DNA of 64,000 bases from Bacilli bacterium. GTDB taxonomy: Bacteria; Bacillota_I; Bacilli_A; RFN20; CAG-288. Positions within the stretch are counted from its first letter, which is position 1; the number at the start of each line of letters is the position of its first letter. Below are positions 36,435-45,752 of this stretch, one piece after another. The stretch spans positions 874,931 through 938,930 of the forward strand of contig JALCLG010000001.1 of assembly GCA_022647725.1 (NCBI GenBank), in the 5' to 3' direction. A program made the translations under genes and the position numbers. The notes beneath the pieces were generated by a model. It did no database searches. It was not told the origin of the DNA and worked only from the letters and a program-made list of their open reading frames with translations.

Positions 36435-38425
36435 TATTTGTCATCCTCCATATTACATTTGAATTGAAAATTAATACTATATGAAAGATCTATTGGTTTA
36501 AAGTAAAGTTCAAAATCAGCCGAAATTTCCTCAGAGCCCGGGTTTTCGACGTAAAAACCAATGATAGTTTCTTTTTCAAAATGATCAGTTCCAAATGCTA
36601 AAAGGTGGGAATCTGGAGTTGGCCCTTTGATAGCCCTTCGTTTTAACAGCTCTTCTTTTTCGCAAATGCAAGTATTTAAAGGTATAGTTGATTTTTGAAT
36701 TGAATAATCTTTGAGTACTAATTTGCATAAATCGCAAGGCATTTTAAAGCCCATTTTCAACCAATCTTCAATTAGAAAATCCTTTGCCTCAGCAGAGATC
36801 AAAAGCTTACACTCTAACTTTTGACTGGGTTTTAGGCAAACTGAAAGACAATATGAAAGAGCGCTTTTGTCAAAGCCATTAAAATAGAAAGAATATGTTC
36901 TCTTATGATGAGTTTTTGGTAGCACCGGAGGTGTTTCTTGGGTTGAGCCGGGTTCTTTACCAAAATCTTCAGGAGGTAACAGCATTTGACCTAATCTTTT
37001 TTGAAGAGCATTATTTGTCGATTCTGTTTCTGGGATAGGAGAGGCGCTAAATTCGCTTGAAAGTTTATTTTTTATTTTTTTGCAAATCTTTGCGAAGGGC
37101 TTTAATTCTTTAAAATAAGGGAATTCTTTTAGATTTGAATCAACCCATTCTTTGTGGTTGGCTGCTTCCGTTCCACGAAAATACGAACCTAGCAATTCAT
37201 TATTTTCAGTGCAGCTATCATTAAGTACGAAGACACCAATCAAGAATTTTCCTTTTTCGAATTCAAATGATCCAAATTTACTGTTGTCATAAGTAATAAT
37301 CATACCTGCTTTTCTTGTATAAAAAAGTATTTCTCTCTCTTTATCAGCACTTCCTTCTTCCATATCTAAATAAACATACGGAGAAGGTAAATTTTCCGGG
37401 GCCGTTTGAACCCCGAGTTCAGCTTTAGAAAAAAGCTTATAATTCAAAGTTCCTAACGGTGTTTTTGATATTCTTTCATCAATAACTTCAAAGGTTTCTT
37501 GCCCCTCAAATTTTCCAAGATATAACTTTTGTAGATTTATAAAAAAAGGATTCAAGGAAACTATATTACCGTTAATCCTGCAAATTAAGCTGAATCTATC
37601 ATTCGCTTTACTATAAAGCTTTGGAAAATACCATCTTTGAAGTGAAACACTTAAACTTTGCTCAAAATTGTTGCGCCAAAAAGGCTGTTCATCATTAATT
37701 GAGCCCGAAAGCAGGTCCTGTTCTCTAAGATAAGGGATGATGACTATTGTTCCTGTTTCAGCCTCTTTATAAGGATTGATTCCGAAAATTGATAAGAAAT
37801 TATTGATTTCCTTTTCATCCATGATCGGAGCTGCTTCGTTGTCATTCGAAGAATTTCCGAAGAAACAAATTCCATCTTGGCCTGAGGAGAGTCTGTCATC
37901 TGCGGTTTCATCTTCAATTAATGTTCCAGCTAGTTTTGTTAAATACTGCCCGTTTTCAAAGGTCCGGGAATAATAAAAACAAATCCCTGTTCCGAATCTA
38001 AAATAAACAGTCTTCCCGATTCCCCAGGATCCCCCTGAATCGGAAGAATCCTTGTCTTCCATTATGCTATAGACCAACTTATAAAGATTGTTGGGCTCAC
38101 CGTTTAATGACTTTTTTGGAGCTCCAAGCAATCCGGTTGTATGCTTGTCCCCTATTGCAAGAAAAGAGCAATTGTCAGTTTTATATTTGGCAAGAAGCAG
38201 AGGGCCAACTGTTTCAATTTGGCTGGATAAATTAGCATTTGAGAATTGCCCGGTTTGAAAATCAATTTCAGTATATCGACTTCCGTCTTTTCGGGCATCG
38301 CAGGAATTTTGAACGGATTCTCGAACCAGCAAATCCATATTTGGAGTGTGCGAATCCATGATTGTTTTCAAAGCTTTTCGCCCTGAAAAAGAGAAAAATT
38401 GATTATAGATATTACTTACTTTCAT
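36434..38425 (-). CDS. GHKL ATPase, MORC/MutL-like, of a restriction-like operon
   Basis: 663 residues; the ATG at 38425 follows AGGAGGTGAT and overlaps the Z1 gene by 14 bp. The Bergerat ATP-binding fold is visible: N box LLVRESVQNSCDARKDG, G1 LAIGDKHTTGLLG, and G2 SGGSWGIGKTVYF. The remainder contains an all-beta middle and a C-terminal region ending in a short Cys-rich stretch (CDLCKLVL, CICEKE) that could bind zinc. GHKL ATPases of this type were described by Iyer and Aravind as MORC relatives embedded in restriction-modification loci with Z1 helicases and C5 methylases. ATP-driven clamping of DNA is the proposed role. Confidence 0.8.
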   Translation of the reverse strand: MKVSNIYNQFFSFSGRKALKTIMDSHTPNMDLLVRESVQNSCDARKDGSRYTEIDFQTGQFSNANLSSQIETVGPLLLAKYKTDNCSFLAIGDKHTTGLLGAPKKSLNGEPNNLYKLVYSIMEDKDSSDSGGSWGIGKTVYFRFGTGICFYYSRTFENGQYLTKLAGTLIEDETADDRLSSGQDGICFFGNSSNDNEAAPIMDEKEINNFLSIFGINPYKEAETGTIVIIPYLREQDLLSGSINDEQPFWRNNFEQSLSVSLQRWYFPKLYSKANDRFSLICRINGNIVSLNPFFINLQKLYLGKFEGQETFEVIDERISKTPLGTLNYKLFSKAELGVQTAPENLPSPYVYLDMEEGSADKEREILFYTRKAGMIITYDNSKFGSFEFEKGKFLIGVFVLNDSCTENNELLGSYFRGTEAANHKEWVDSNLKEFPYFKELKPFAKICKKIKNKLSSEFSASPIPETESTNNALQKRLGQMLLPPEDFGKEPGSTQETPPVLPKTHHKRTYSFYFNGFDKSALSYCLSVCLKPSQKLECKLLISAEAKDFLIEDWLKMGFKMPCDLCKLVLKDYSIQKSTIPLNTCICEKEELLKRRAIKGPTPDSHLLAFGTDHFEKETIIGFYVENPGSEEISADFELYFKPIDLSYSINFQFKCNMEDDK

Positions 38426-41246
38426 CGATATCACCTCCTGTATCAAATTTAAGCTTAGCAGTTATCTTATTTTTCGAAATTGGAGCACCATCTTTTGAGA
38501 TTTTCCCATATGGGATATAAATATAATAACCGACTAGATGCTGTGAAAGGGCGAGTGGGAGTCTTGCAGATTTATCTTTCATATTTGTTGGCAATGGATC
38601 TCCCTTTCCGCTATCTTTATCGATGATATAAAGAATAAGCAAGGGTGTCTCACCCATTCCCAAAGAAACTCGCTTTGATGCAAAATCTCTTTCATCACTC
38701 TCATCAATTGTCTCAATTTGGAACCGAGTCAATGGGCGGGTATCAATATCAATAACGAAATCTGAAGGAGCAGAGATGGTTTTCAAGAAGATCTTTTCAG
38801 GATCTTCCCTATTTAATTTCTTTCTTGTAGGAAGACCCAAAACAAAACTATTGAACGCAATAGTGCTTTCGGCTTTGCTTTTTACAACACTTGAAAGAAC
38901 AACATCCCATCCTTTTATTGTCCCATCCTTTGTTGCCTTTTGGCACCATTCTTTTACCTGAGAAATGTCACCAAAAGTCGCACTTTGAGTGGGGAATTGT
39001 AAGCTTCCGATAAAATCCAAAATTGTATCGCCATTTTGGTCGAACCAAATGAAAGTATCATCCATTTTGCCCTTTGTAGATATTGGATTATTCAACGCTC
39101 GGATATGTGTAATATCTAAAGGGCCTAATTTATTGATGAATTCAATTGTTTTACTGTAATTGGCTTGTATAATTTTGGGGTCTTTGAAAAAAGAAGTTGT
39201 CTGACCACGTTTATTTGCAAAATCGAGTTCGAGTGTATAAGCCGATTGCATTTTATTCTTACTTGTTATCTTTAAAATCCTAAAATCAGGGAAGGAATCT
39301 AGTCTTGGACCATATTGAGATGGCACCAAAGAGAGTTTTTCCATTGTTAATAATTCTTGTCTAAGGTCGTAATCAAGAATTGTCAGTCTCTTAAATTGCT
39401 CGATTACCCTTCTTGAAAGCCATAAGCGAGGCAATAGTTCGTATTGCTTCCTGTAACCGAACCATCTTCCCATTTGCATTAATGTATCTGCTTGCTCAGT
39501 AGTTCTTAAGAAATAAGAGCAAGTTAAACCCTTCAAGGTTAGCCCACGTGACAAGGTCGTACCCCCGATAACAATAAATGCTGGGCAAAGATCTAAGGCA
39601 GCTGTATTCTTATCGTCGGGATAAACCAATCGCATGACAGTATCCCCTTCAATTGAATTGTTAGAACAATTATCAACACAAACATGAAGGCCGGAATTAT
39701 ACTGGAAAGCCAAATTATCTCCCAAGGTAATATGTGTTGTTCCACTATTTAATAAGGCTTCAATTTCTCCTCTGATTTCATCAAAGAGAGGATAATCTTT
39801 GACTATTTCGGCTTTATAACCAGTCATCTCGTTTAAGAACGTGTCATGAGTCAACTGCGATGTTTGTTCATCCCAAACTGCTTTTATTTGTTCTACTCTT
39901 GTTGGATCTGTTTTAAAAAGATTCAAAAAGTTCTCAATAGCTGCTGCCATTGAGGCATGGTTTTCTATTCTTTGACTAGTATGTATGAGCATACTTACTG
40001 GTTTTCCAAGTTTCCAAGAACGATAGACAGCGACAGTGCAAATAAACCAAAAAAGTGCATGTTTAAGTTCAATCGGAAGATCGTTATTTTCAAAGGCCGT
40101 TTTATTCTTGACATGCTCTATCTCTTCAATACTAATTTCATTAACAATAGGTAGGCCTACATTAATACCAGGATAGCCAAAAATTTGCTGTGGCCCTATA
40201 TATTCAGCAGGAGTTTGCAATGTCATTATAAAATTCTTCGGATACAATGAAAATTCCGAGGCTTCATTTAGAAAATTAGCATAAGGAGTCGCAGTATAAC
40301 CGATATAATTCATGCAAGAATAAGGACTCAAATTCTCAAATTTCTCGTTTTTTGCAAAAACCAATTGATAAATGCGGGAAAAGATCATCGTTATTTGCTG
40401 CTTTGAAATATTAGCCGTGTTAATTCCAGCCTGATCAGCCTCATCATCAATTAGCAGAATTTTAAGTTTAGCTTTTTTCTCGGGGAATTTTTCGAGCCAT
40501 CCCTGCAAATCTTTTAAGCGGGATGAATTTTTCAAACAAACGTCTAGATATCTTACTGTACTATCGTTATCTAAAAATAAATCTTGTAATCTATTCGGGT
40601 AAGGCGTTTTTGGCGAGACATTATTTAACGGGGTAAAATGAAGACTTCCATTTCCGGAATTTAAATCACCAATTAAACGACCAGCCGTTTGAGTTCTTAA
40701 ACTATCAATTGTTCCACTGAGGACAATGAAAAAATTGTATCCATAATCTGCAGCCATGGCAATTACTCCAGCCATATTTGCTGTTTTTCCGGATTGAACA
40801 TTTCCAACTACAATTCCACGAATAGGATTGTTTTGCTCAGTTGTTTTACATAGTTGGGAGACCAGTTTTATTGAAGCGCCTTCTATCATTTGGCGACTTT
40901 CGACTGAGAAAGCAGGCTCTTTTAAAGTTTTCTTGTATTTCACCCAACAGCTTCCCTCTCCTGTCGGGGGAGTTAACAGTGGTCGATTTGGATCACCAAT
41001 GAAACCGGGCTTCTCACGGGCCTCCATCTCTTTCATGGAATCAATTAAAAAATACCATGTTTCTAAAGATATATCCCAAAAATTAGTTTCCTCTTCTGAC
41101 TTAAGGAAAGCCTTCAATCCTTCCTCATCTCCACGGCATCCAAATTTTATTTCATTCCAGGTTTTTTGGTTTTCCCGCGCTTTAAAAACCCAAACTCTAC
41201 AGTCTTGGTATTTTGCTTCATAAATAGACTCTAGAAGATCAGACAT
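38412..41246 (-). CDS. Z1-domain superfamily 2 helicase-like ATPase
   Basis: 944 residues from ATG 41246 (AAAGGAG upstream). Walker A is GNVQSGKTANMAG (residues 148-160), followed by FFIVLSGTIDSLRTQT; the DEAD-box equivalent is ILLIDDEADQAGIN; the second RecA-like lobe contains the Z1 signature GGTTLSRGLTLKGLTCSYF followed by DTLMQMGRWFGYR, with the arginine finger. Z1 proteins are motor subunits of uncommon restriction-type systems, and ATP-driven DNA translocation is inferred. It sits second to third in the operon and is AT-rich. All motor motifs are intact. Confidence 0.88.
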   Translation of the reverse strand: MSDLLESIYEAKYQDCRVWVFKARENQKTWNEIKFGCRGDEEGLKAFLKSEEETNFWDISLETWYFLIDSMKEMEAREKPGFIGDPNRPLLTPPTGEGSCWVKYKKTLKEPAFSVESRQMIEGASIKLVSQLCKTTEQNNPIRGIVVGNVQSGKTANMAGVIAMAADYGYNFFIVLSGTIDSLRTQTAGRLIGDLNSGNGSLHFTPLNNVSPKTPYPNRLQDLFLDNDSTVRYLDVCLKNSSRLKDLQGWLEKFPEKKAKLKILLIDDEADQAGINTANISKQQITMIFSRIYQLVFAKNEKFENLSPYSCMNYIGYTATPYANFLNEASEFSLYPKNFIMTLQTPAEYIGPQQIFGYPGINVGLPIVNEISIEEIEHVKNKTAFENNDLPIELKHALFWFICTVAVYRSWKLGKPVSMLIHTSQRIENHASMAAAIENFLNLFKTDPTRVEQIKAVWDEQTSQLTHDTFLNEMTGYKAEIVKDYPLFDEIRGEIEALLNSGTTHITLGDNLAFQYNSGLHVCVDNCSNNSIEGDTVMRLVYPDDKNTAALDLCPAFIVIGGTTLSRGLTLKGLTCSYFLRTTEQADTLMQMGRWFGYRKQYELLPRLWLSRRVIEQFKRLTILDYDLRQELLTMEKLSLVPSQYGPRLDSFPDFRILKITSKNKMQSAYTLELDFANKRGQTTSFFKDPKIIQANYSKTIEFINKLGPLDITHIRALNNPISTKGKMDDTFIWFDQNGDTILDFIGSLQFPTQSATFGDISQVKEWCQKATKDGTIKGWDVVLSSVVKSKAESTIAFNSFVLGLPTRKKLNREDPEKIFLKTISAPSDFVIDIDTRPLTRFQIETIDESDERDFASKRVSLGMGETPLLILYIIDKDSGKGDPLPTNMKDKSARLPLALSQHLVGYYIYIPYGKISKDGAPISKNKITAKLKFDTGGDIDESK

Positions 41247-41259
41247 CTTTTTTCTCCTT

Positions 41260-41787
41260 TTACTTTTCTTCTGTGATATCAAAGATCGAAGATTGAATAT
41301 CAGGATTTATCTTAGTAGAGCAAATGTCGGGGTAAATTTCACAATTATGTCCGTTGAGTTCAAGAATGAGTTCAGAAACCTCTCCAAACAAGAGGCTTCT
41401 CAAAGCTTTTACATAGGGATCTTTATTGTTGGTAAATCGTAGAAAAACTCGAGAATCGTTAAATCTTAATCCGACTTTCACCTCTATCGGCGATGACTGT
41501 GAAGATAAAGCGTTGCAATATTGGTCAAATTCAGCAACGTTTCCGGGGAAAGAGCTTGTATCTTTGAAGCAAAGTTCATGAATCAAAGTTTTATATTCTT
41601 CAATTTTGTTCACACAAATGCAATACGAAACATTTGCGTCAAAAAAAGCTTTAATGTTCTCATCATAATCTTTTAAGGAGCAAATAAAATAAGTGCCTGA
41701 ATTGCTTTTCCCTGTTTTTTTGTTCGCAAGTAAAGCATCACCATTTGTTACAGCCACCTCTAATTTATAAACAAATTTTGCTGACAT
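41260..41787 (-). CDS. Uncharacterised protein between methyltransferase and Z1 ATPase
   Basis: 175 residues, two bases after the methyltransferase stop and 13 bp before the Z1 start. It begins with a beta-rich segment (FVYKLEVAVTNGDALLANKKTG) and shows no nuclease, ATPase or helix-turn-helix motif that I recognise. The tight packing shows it belongs to the operon. Its small size and position would suit a specificity or inhibitor subunit, but that is a guess. Confidence 0.6.
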   Translation of the reverse strand: MSAKFVYKLEVAVTNGDALLANKKTGKSNSGTYFICSLKDYDENIKAFFDANVSYCICVNKIEEYKTLIHELCFKDTSSFPGNVAEFDQYCNALSSQSSPIEVKVGLRFNDSRVFLRFTNNKDPYVKALRSLLFGEVSELILELNGHNCEIYPDICSTKINPDIQSSIFDITEEK

Positions 41788-41789
41788 AA

Positions 41790-42920
41790 TTATTCCTCCT
41801 TGAAAATTCCTGATTTTATAATCTCATTTAGGACAGCAATTAGAACGTCAACAACGATTGAATTTCCTGCTTGCTTATATGCCTGAGATCTCGAGACAAC
41901 AATTTTATAATCATCTGTGAATCCCATCAGTCTATGAGCTTCTCGTTCAGTAAGTATTCTAACTTTTCCTAAATCCGTAGAGCCATCATTTGATACGTAG
42001 TTATCAATGCCTGCCCGGTGATGGTTGCCCATGGTTTTTAGAACCGTTCTTGCAACAGGGCAGTTGATTATTGGCTTTTGGTAGAAAGTTTTTGTTCCGC
42101 CTTTCATCACATATTTGTATAAAAGCGGTGTTAGATAGTAATAATCTTCAACCGAACCTTTTCCTGGCTTTGGAATTATTTGCCCTTTATTATCACAAAC
42201 ATAATTACCTAACGGGCAATTATCTATTAGCAAATCCTTCAAATAAAACGAAAGTTTCTTTGTTAGAGGTGGGAAAGAAAAACGTACATTTTTTTTGAGA
42301 CCAACAACAATTAGCCGCCTGCGTCTTTGAGGAATTCCATAATATTCTGCATCGAGAACGGCATATCTTAAGTGATAACCAAGAGATTCCAAACTAGCCA
42401 AAATGATTTGCCAATCTGCCCCATTATCAAGTGAGAGCATGTTCCTTACATTTTCGTAAATAAAAGCTTTTGGCTGAATCTCTTTTATTAGACGGGCGTA
42501 GTCATAAAAGAGAGTTCCTCTTGTATCCTCGAGGCCTCCTTGAAATCCTACACTGGAGAAGCTTTGACAGGGACTCCCACCAACAAATAGATCAACTTGA
42601 TTTTTAAAATCAGTGCCATCCAGAAGACGCACATCTTCAAAATACCTATTTTCTGGGCAGGTATAATTGGCAAGATAACTTTGCTTTACATAGTTTGCAC
42701 TTCGTGTCTTTTGACTATAGAGATTCTCGACGTATTGTTGCTTCTCGTCTATTGATTTCAGCCCTTTAATGGCATCCCATTCTTTCTGGAAATCATATTC
42801 AATCTCTCTTTCACCGTTATCGCAGGCAAAAGTGATGTCATAGGGAACATTCATTCTCTTTAAAGCAAACTCTACAGCACCGATTCCGCTAAAAACTGTA
42901 GCAAGTTTTAATTTTTCCAT
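41790..42920 (-). CDS. C5-cytosine DNA methyltransferase (complete)
   Basis: 376 residues. It transfers methyl from S-adenosylmethionine to cytosine C5 within a target site. Motif I is ATVFSGIGAVEFAL, motif IV is GGSPCQSFSSVG with the nucleophile Cys118, motif VI is YENVRNM, motif VIII is QRRRRLIVVG and motif X is KQAGNSIVVDVL. The variable target-recognition region lies between about residues 220 and 320. The start shares its first base with the stop of the truncated methyltransferase upstream. It should protect host DNA from the linked nuclease. The target sequence cannot be read from the protein. Confidence 0.95.
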   Translation of the reverse strand: MEKLKLATVFSGIGAVEFALKRMNVPYDITFACDNGEREIEYDFQKEWDAIKGLKSIDEKQQYVENLYSQKTRSANYVKQSYLANYTCPENRYFEDVRLLDGTDFKNQVDLFVGGSPCQSFSSVGFQGGLEDTRGTLFYDYARLIKEIQPKAFIYENVRNMLSLDNGADWQIILASLESLGYHLRYAVLDAEYYGIPQRRRRLIVVGLKKNVRFSFPPLTKKLSFYLKDLLIDNCPLGNYVCDNKGQIIPKPGKGSVEDYYYLTPLLYKYVMKGGTKTFYQKPIINCPVARTVLKTMGNHHRAGIDNYVSNDGSTDLGKVRILTEREAHRLMGFTDDYKIVVSRSQAYKQAGNSIVVDVLIAVLNEIIKSGIFKEE

Positions 42921-43450
42921 TAAAGTTTCTCGACCAATAAAATTTGTTTCATGATTTCGACTAACACATTAACGACAATTGAATTACCAGCCTGGCGATA
43001 TGCCCAAACATTAGGGACAACAATCTTGAAAGATTCATCGAAGCCCATTAATCTAAAGCATTCCCTATGCGTCAATTGTCGTATTGCGCCCTCTTTTCCT
43101 TTCCATGTTCCAATATATGCTCTTTCCAATATATCATTTTTTCCAATTAATTTTTCTTTTGGAACAAAAACAAAATCACCATTCCAGTTAAACTGTTGAT
43201 TTGCCTTTTCCGTTCGTATGACTTCTGAATTCACCCTAGCTCTACTCCGGTATTTTGGATTGGTGACAAATTCAAATCCTTTTTTACCAAGGAAGAATCT
43301 AGCCCTTGGCATTTCCTTATCATAAAAGTCAGACGCCTTCTTTTTAAGAGGTTGCTTTTCAGGAAACATAAAGTTTTCATGAGGCGTCTTAAACCCAATC
43401 ACATAGAGTCTTTTTCGATTTTGTGGAATCCCATAATCTTGCGCATTTTT
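42920..43450 (-). pseudogene. C-terminal remnant of a second C5-cytosine methyltransferase
   Basis: Homology begins abruptly at NAQDYGIPQNRKRLYVIGF (motif VIII) and runs through a target-recognition region, RECFRLMGF (motif IX) and YRQAGNSIVVNVL (motif X). Motifs I, IV (Pro-Cys) and VI are missing, so it cannot bind cofactor or methylate. An upstream ATG (43483) would add residues encoded by the neighbouring AIPR gene. It is distinct in sequence from the intact methyltransferase downstream, so it was a second enzyme, not a duplicate. The break at about 43,441-43,455 marks the edge of the AT-rich island. Confidence 0.88.
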
Positions 43451-45560
43451 CTTCTTTGACGATGGCCAGAATGGCATCGCCATTGTCTTTGATCTGCCGA
43501 CGGTTCATGCACCGGAGATCTTTCAGCTCATCCAACGTCAACGGACCATAGGTGGCGATGGCCTCTTTGGCTTTGTTGGTAAAGATCAGATAAGGCGGAA
43601 CATTGTTTTCTTTGTAGGTCTTGCTTCGGTACTCCTGCAGTCTCTTGGCGATGGCCGAGGTTATCTCCGGAGCTAAGGTTTTCTTATTCTCGAACACTAC
43701 TTCTTCCGGAACATAATAGTCCTGAAGCATTTTCTCATCTACCGCCTTCTCCTCCAACGATCTCGCCTTGAATAGAGGACGTAACGACGATAAGAAGAGC
43801 TCTTTGTTCTCCTTGATGGCAATCATCAGGGGATTGATGATGTAGCCGGAATAGCTGTTCTCCTTCTTGGTGAAGTCACCATAGTCCGTTAAGGACGGAT
43901 TGGCATCCACCTGCCTTTGGTAGCCCGGAACAATCATCTGCTGGAAACAGAGGTCACATAAGGAGAACCAGAAGTGCCGGTCATCGAGAGATTCCGGATC
44001 GACGAAGGCATGGTCGATATCGCACTGGGAGAGAGCCTCCATCCGTGACTCCCACTTCTCGGGATTGTAGCCATCGATATAGGAAGGATAATAGTTGACC
44101 TTGGCTAAAAAGCCCAGACAGGCTGCAGTCAGATATATGCCCGTTTTGGAAAGGCCTAACTGCCGGTTGTCTGTTTTCTGAGGATCCTGAGCTCTGAGCC
44201 AGAGCTTATAGTACATCTTGAAATGCAAAAGACAGAGGAGCAGCCCGCTGTCATATTCTTTTCCGAAGACTTGGTCATAGGTCTTCTGGGTTTTCAGCAG
44301 ATAGGACTGATTCTTCGCTCGTCCCGGCTTCTGGTAAAGGAAGGCCGTGAGGAGCTGAGCCAGCTCCTCATTGGACGTATTCTGCCAGGCTTTCGGGTAG
44401 AGTCTTTTATTGACACGCTGGCCCCGTTTGATCTGACAGAAGACCTGGACTGCCTTCAGCTGGCTGGCCAGTCTCTTCTGTTCCATCCGGTTGGCAATCA
44501 GATCCCGGGCCCGGATCGGCTTCTGGGTATTGGAGGCCTCCGCCACCAGGGAGATGAACTCATCCTTGATCTCGCCTTCCCGGCCGGAGGCTTTGATGAT
44601 CTTGCACTGCAGATAAAAATCCTTTTCGAAGGGAGTCTCTCCGATGAGGAAGGTTGTCTGCCCGCCGTTGATAATGGAGAAGTTGGTTAAGAAAAGCCGG
44701 CTATCTTTGATCTGATAGTCATCACAGATAAGGATGATGCCGTTGTTGAGATACCAGAAGATATCGGCACGGGATTGGATGGACTCTACAATCCGGCTAT
44801 CGATCTTGGCATTTTTCACATAGTAGCGGAGATTCTGGGATAACAGTCCCTGCAGATGGTATTGCTGATAAAGCTTCTGCAAGGATAAGGCAGAGATATT
44901 GACGATCAGGGATCCCTCCTGGCCGAAAGACAGGGCATTGCTGCCTTGATCCAAAGTCAGCTCCCCGGAGCTGATATAGTCCTTAGGGTTCTCTACCTGA
45001 ATGAGGTCGCTTTCCAGGTCTTCTCCGAAGACGAACTTATACTCGACATTGGGATGCGTGGGCTTGAAATGAATCAGCTCCTTTTTCAGCAGAGCTTTGT
45101 CAGCAGGAGAAGGCGTATCTTCGGTGATGATCCGGAAATAGATTTCCCGTGACGGAGAAAGAGCCAGGTCATTATTCTGAACACGATTTAAAAGATTGTT
45201 TCTCCCAGACTTATCTTTTGATAACGCAATATTATAATGACACTCCGCTCTTTCAAACCGCGGCAGAAGATGAAGGAAGTCTGTTTTCTTCGTCACTGGA
45301 TCGGCACAGATGCCGCAAAGGACATTGATATCCCGGTTATCGGATTCCTCATCGATGAAAATGCCGTCGATGCCATCGACGGAATCCTCTTCATAAACGA
45401 TCCCCTGGAAGAGCTCATCCAGCTTGCTGGGATCGGCATCAAAATAGTTGACATAGGCATAGAGACAGACCAGCTTCTCCCTTAAAGGAGCAACACTTAG
45501 CTGGGGAAAGCCGTTCTGTGAGCATTCTTTGATGAAGTCATCCAAATAGGAGCTATCCAT
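43389..45560 (-). CDS. AIPR-family phage-resistance protein with C-terminal HRDC domain
   Basis: 723 residues. The central AIPR (abortive infection phage resistance) domain is recognised from YYVKNAKIDSRIVESI, FWYLNNGIILICDDY and INGGQTTFLIGE (about residues 245-310), a family found near restriction genes. A C-terminal HRDC-like helical domain follows (FTNKAKEAIATYGPLTLDEL…). The last ~19 residues are read from the truncated methyltransferase gene in another frame, so the native stop was replaced at the junction near 43,450. Composition is host-like and GC-richer than the island. GAGAGGG precedes the start. Mechanism of the family here is unknown. Confidence 0.8.
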   Translation of the reverse strand: MDSSYLDDFIKECSQNGFPQLSVAPLREKLVCLYAYVNYFDADPSKLDELFQGIVYEEDSVDGIDGIFIDEESDNRDINVLCGICADPVTKKTDFLHLLPRFERAECHYNIALSKDKSGRNNLLNRVQNNDLALSPSREIYFRIITEDTPSPADKALLKKELIHFKPTHPNVEYKFVFGEDLESDLIQVENPKDYISSGELTLDQGSNALSFGQEGSLIVNISALSLQKLYQQYHLQGLLSQNLRYYVKNAKIDSRIVESIQSRADIFWYLNNGIILICDDYQIKDSRLFLTNFSIINGGQTTFLIGETPFEKDFYLQCKIIKASGREGEIKDEFISLVAEASNTQKPIRARDLIANRMEQKRLASQLKAVQVFCQIKRGQRVNKRLYPKAWQNTSNEELAQLLTAFLYQKPGRAKNQSYLLKTQKTYDQVFGKEYDSGLLLCLLHFKMYYKLWLRAQDPQKTDNRQLGLSKTGIYLTAACLGFLAKVNYYPSYIDGYNPEKWESRMEALSQCDIDHAFVDPESLDDRHFWFSLCDLCFQQMIVPGYQRQVDANPSLTDYGDFTKKENSYSGYIINPLMIAIKENKELFLSSLRPLFKARSLEEKAVDEKMLQDYYVPEEVVFENKKTLAPEITSAIAKRLQEYRSKTYKENNVPPYLIFTNKAKEAIATYGPLTLDELKDLRCMNRRQIKDNGDAILAIVKEEKCARLWDSTKSKKTLCDWV

Positions 45561-45690
45561 GGTTGTTCCCTCTCTCTAGTGGCAGATACCTTGGGATGCT
45601 ATCATCCTTTGGCGACTCATTAAATAACCTTAAAAATCATTATACAAGATAACCCAGGTAGGAGAAAGATGTCATTTCCTGCCCCTTTCT

Positions 45691-45720
45691 TTGTCGGCCC
45701 CCCTCTTTCTTTGTTATAAT
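45691..45720 (+). promoter_or_regulatory. Promoter of broken lipoprotein gene
   Basis: TTGTCG (45691-45696), 18-bp spacer, TATAAT (45715-45720); AGGAGG follows before the ATG at 45753. Confidence 0.6.
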
Positions 45721-45752
45721 TCTTATATGTTCTGTCGTAGGAGGACACCCAA

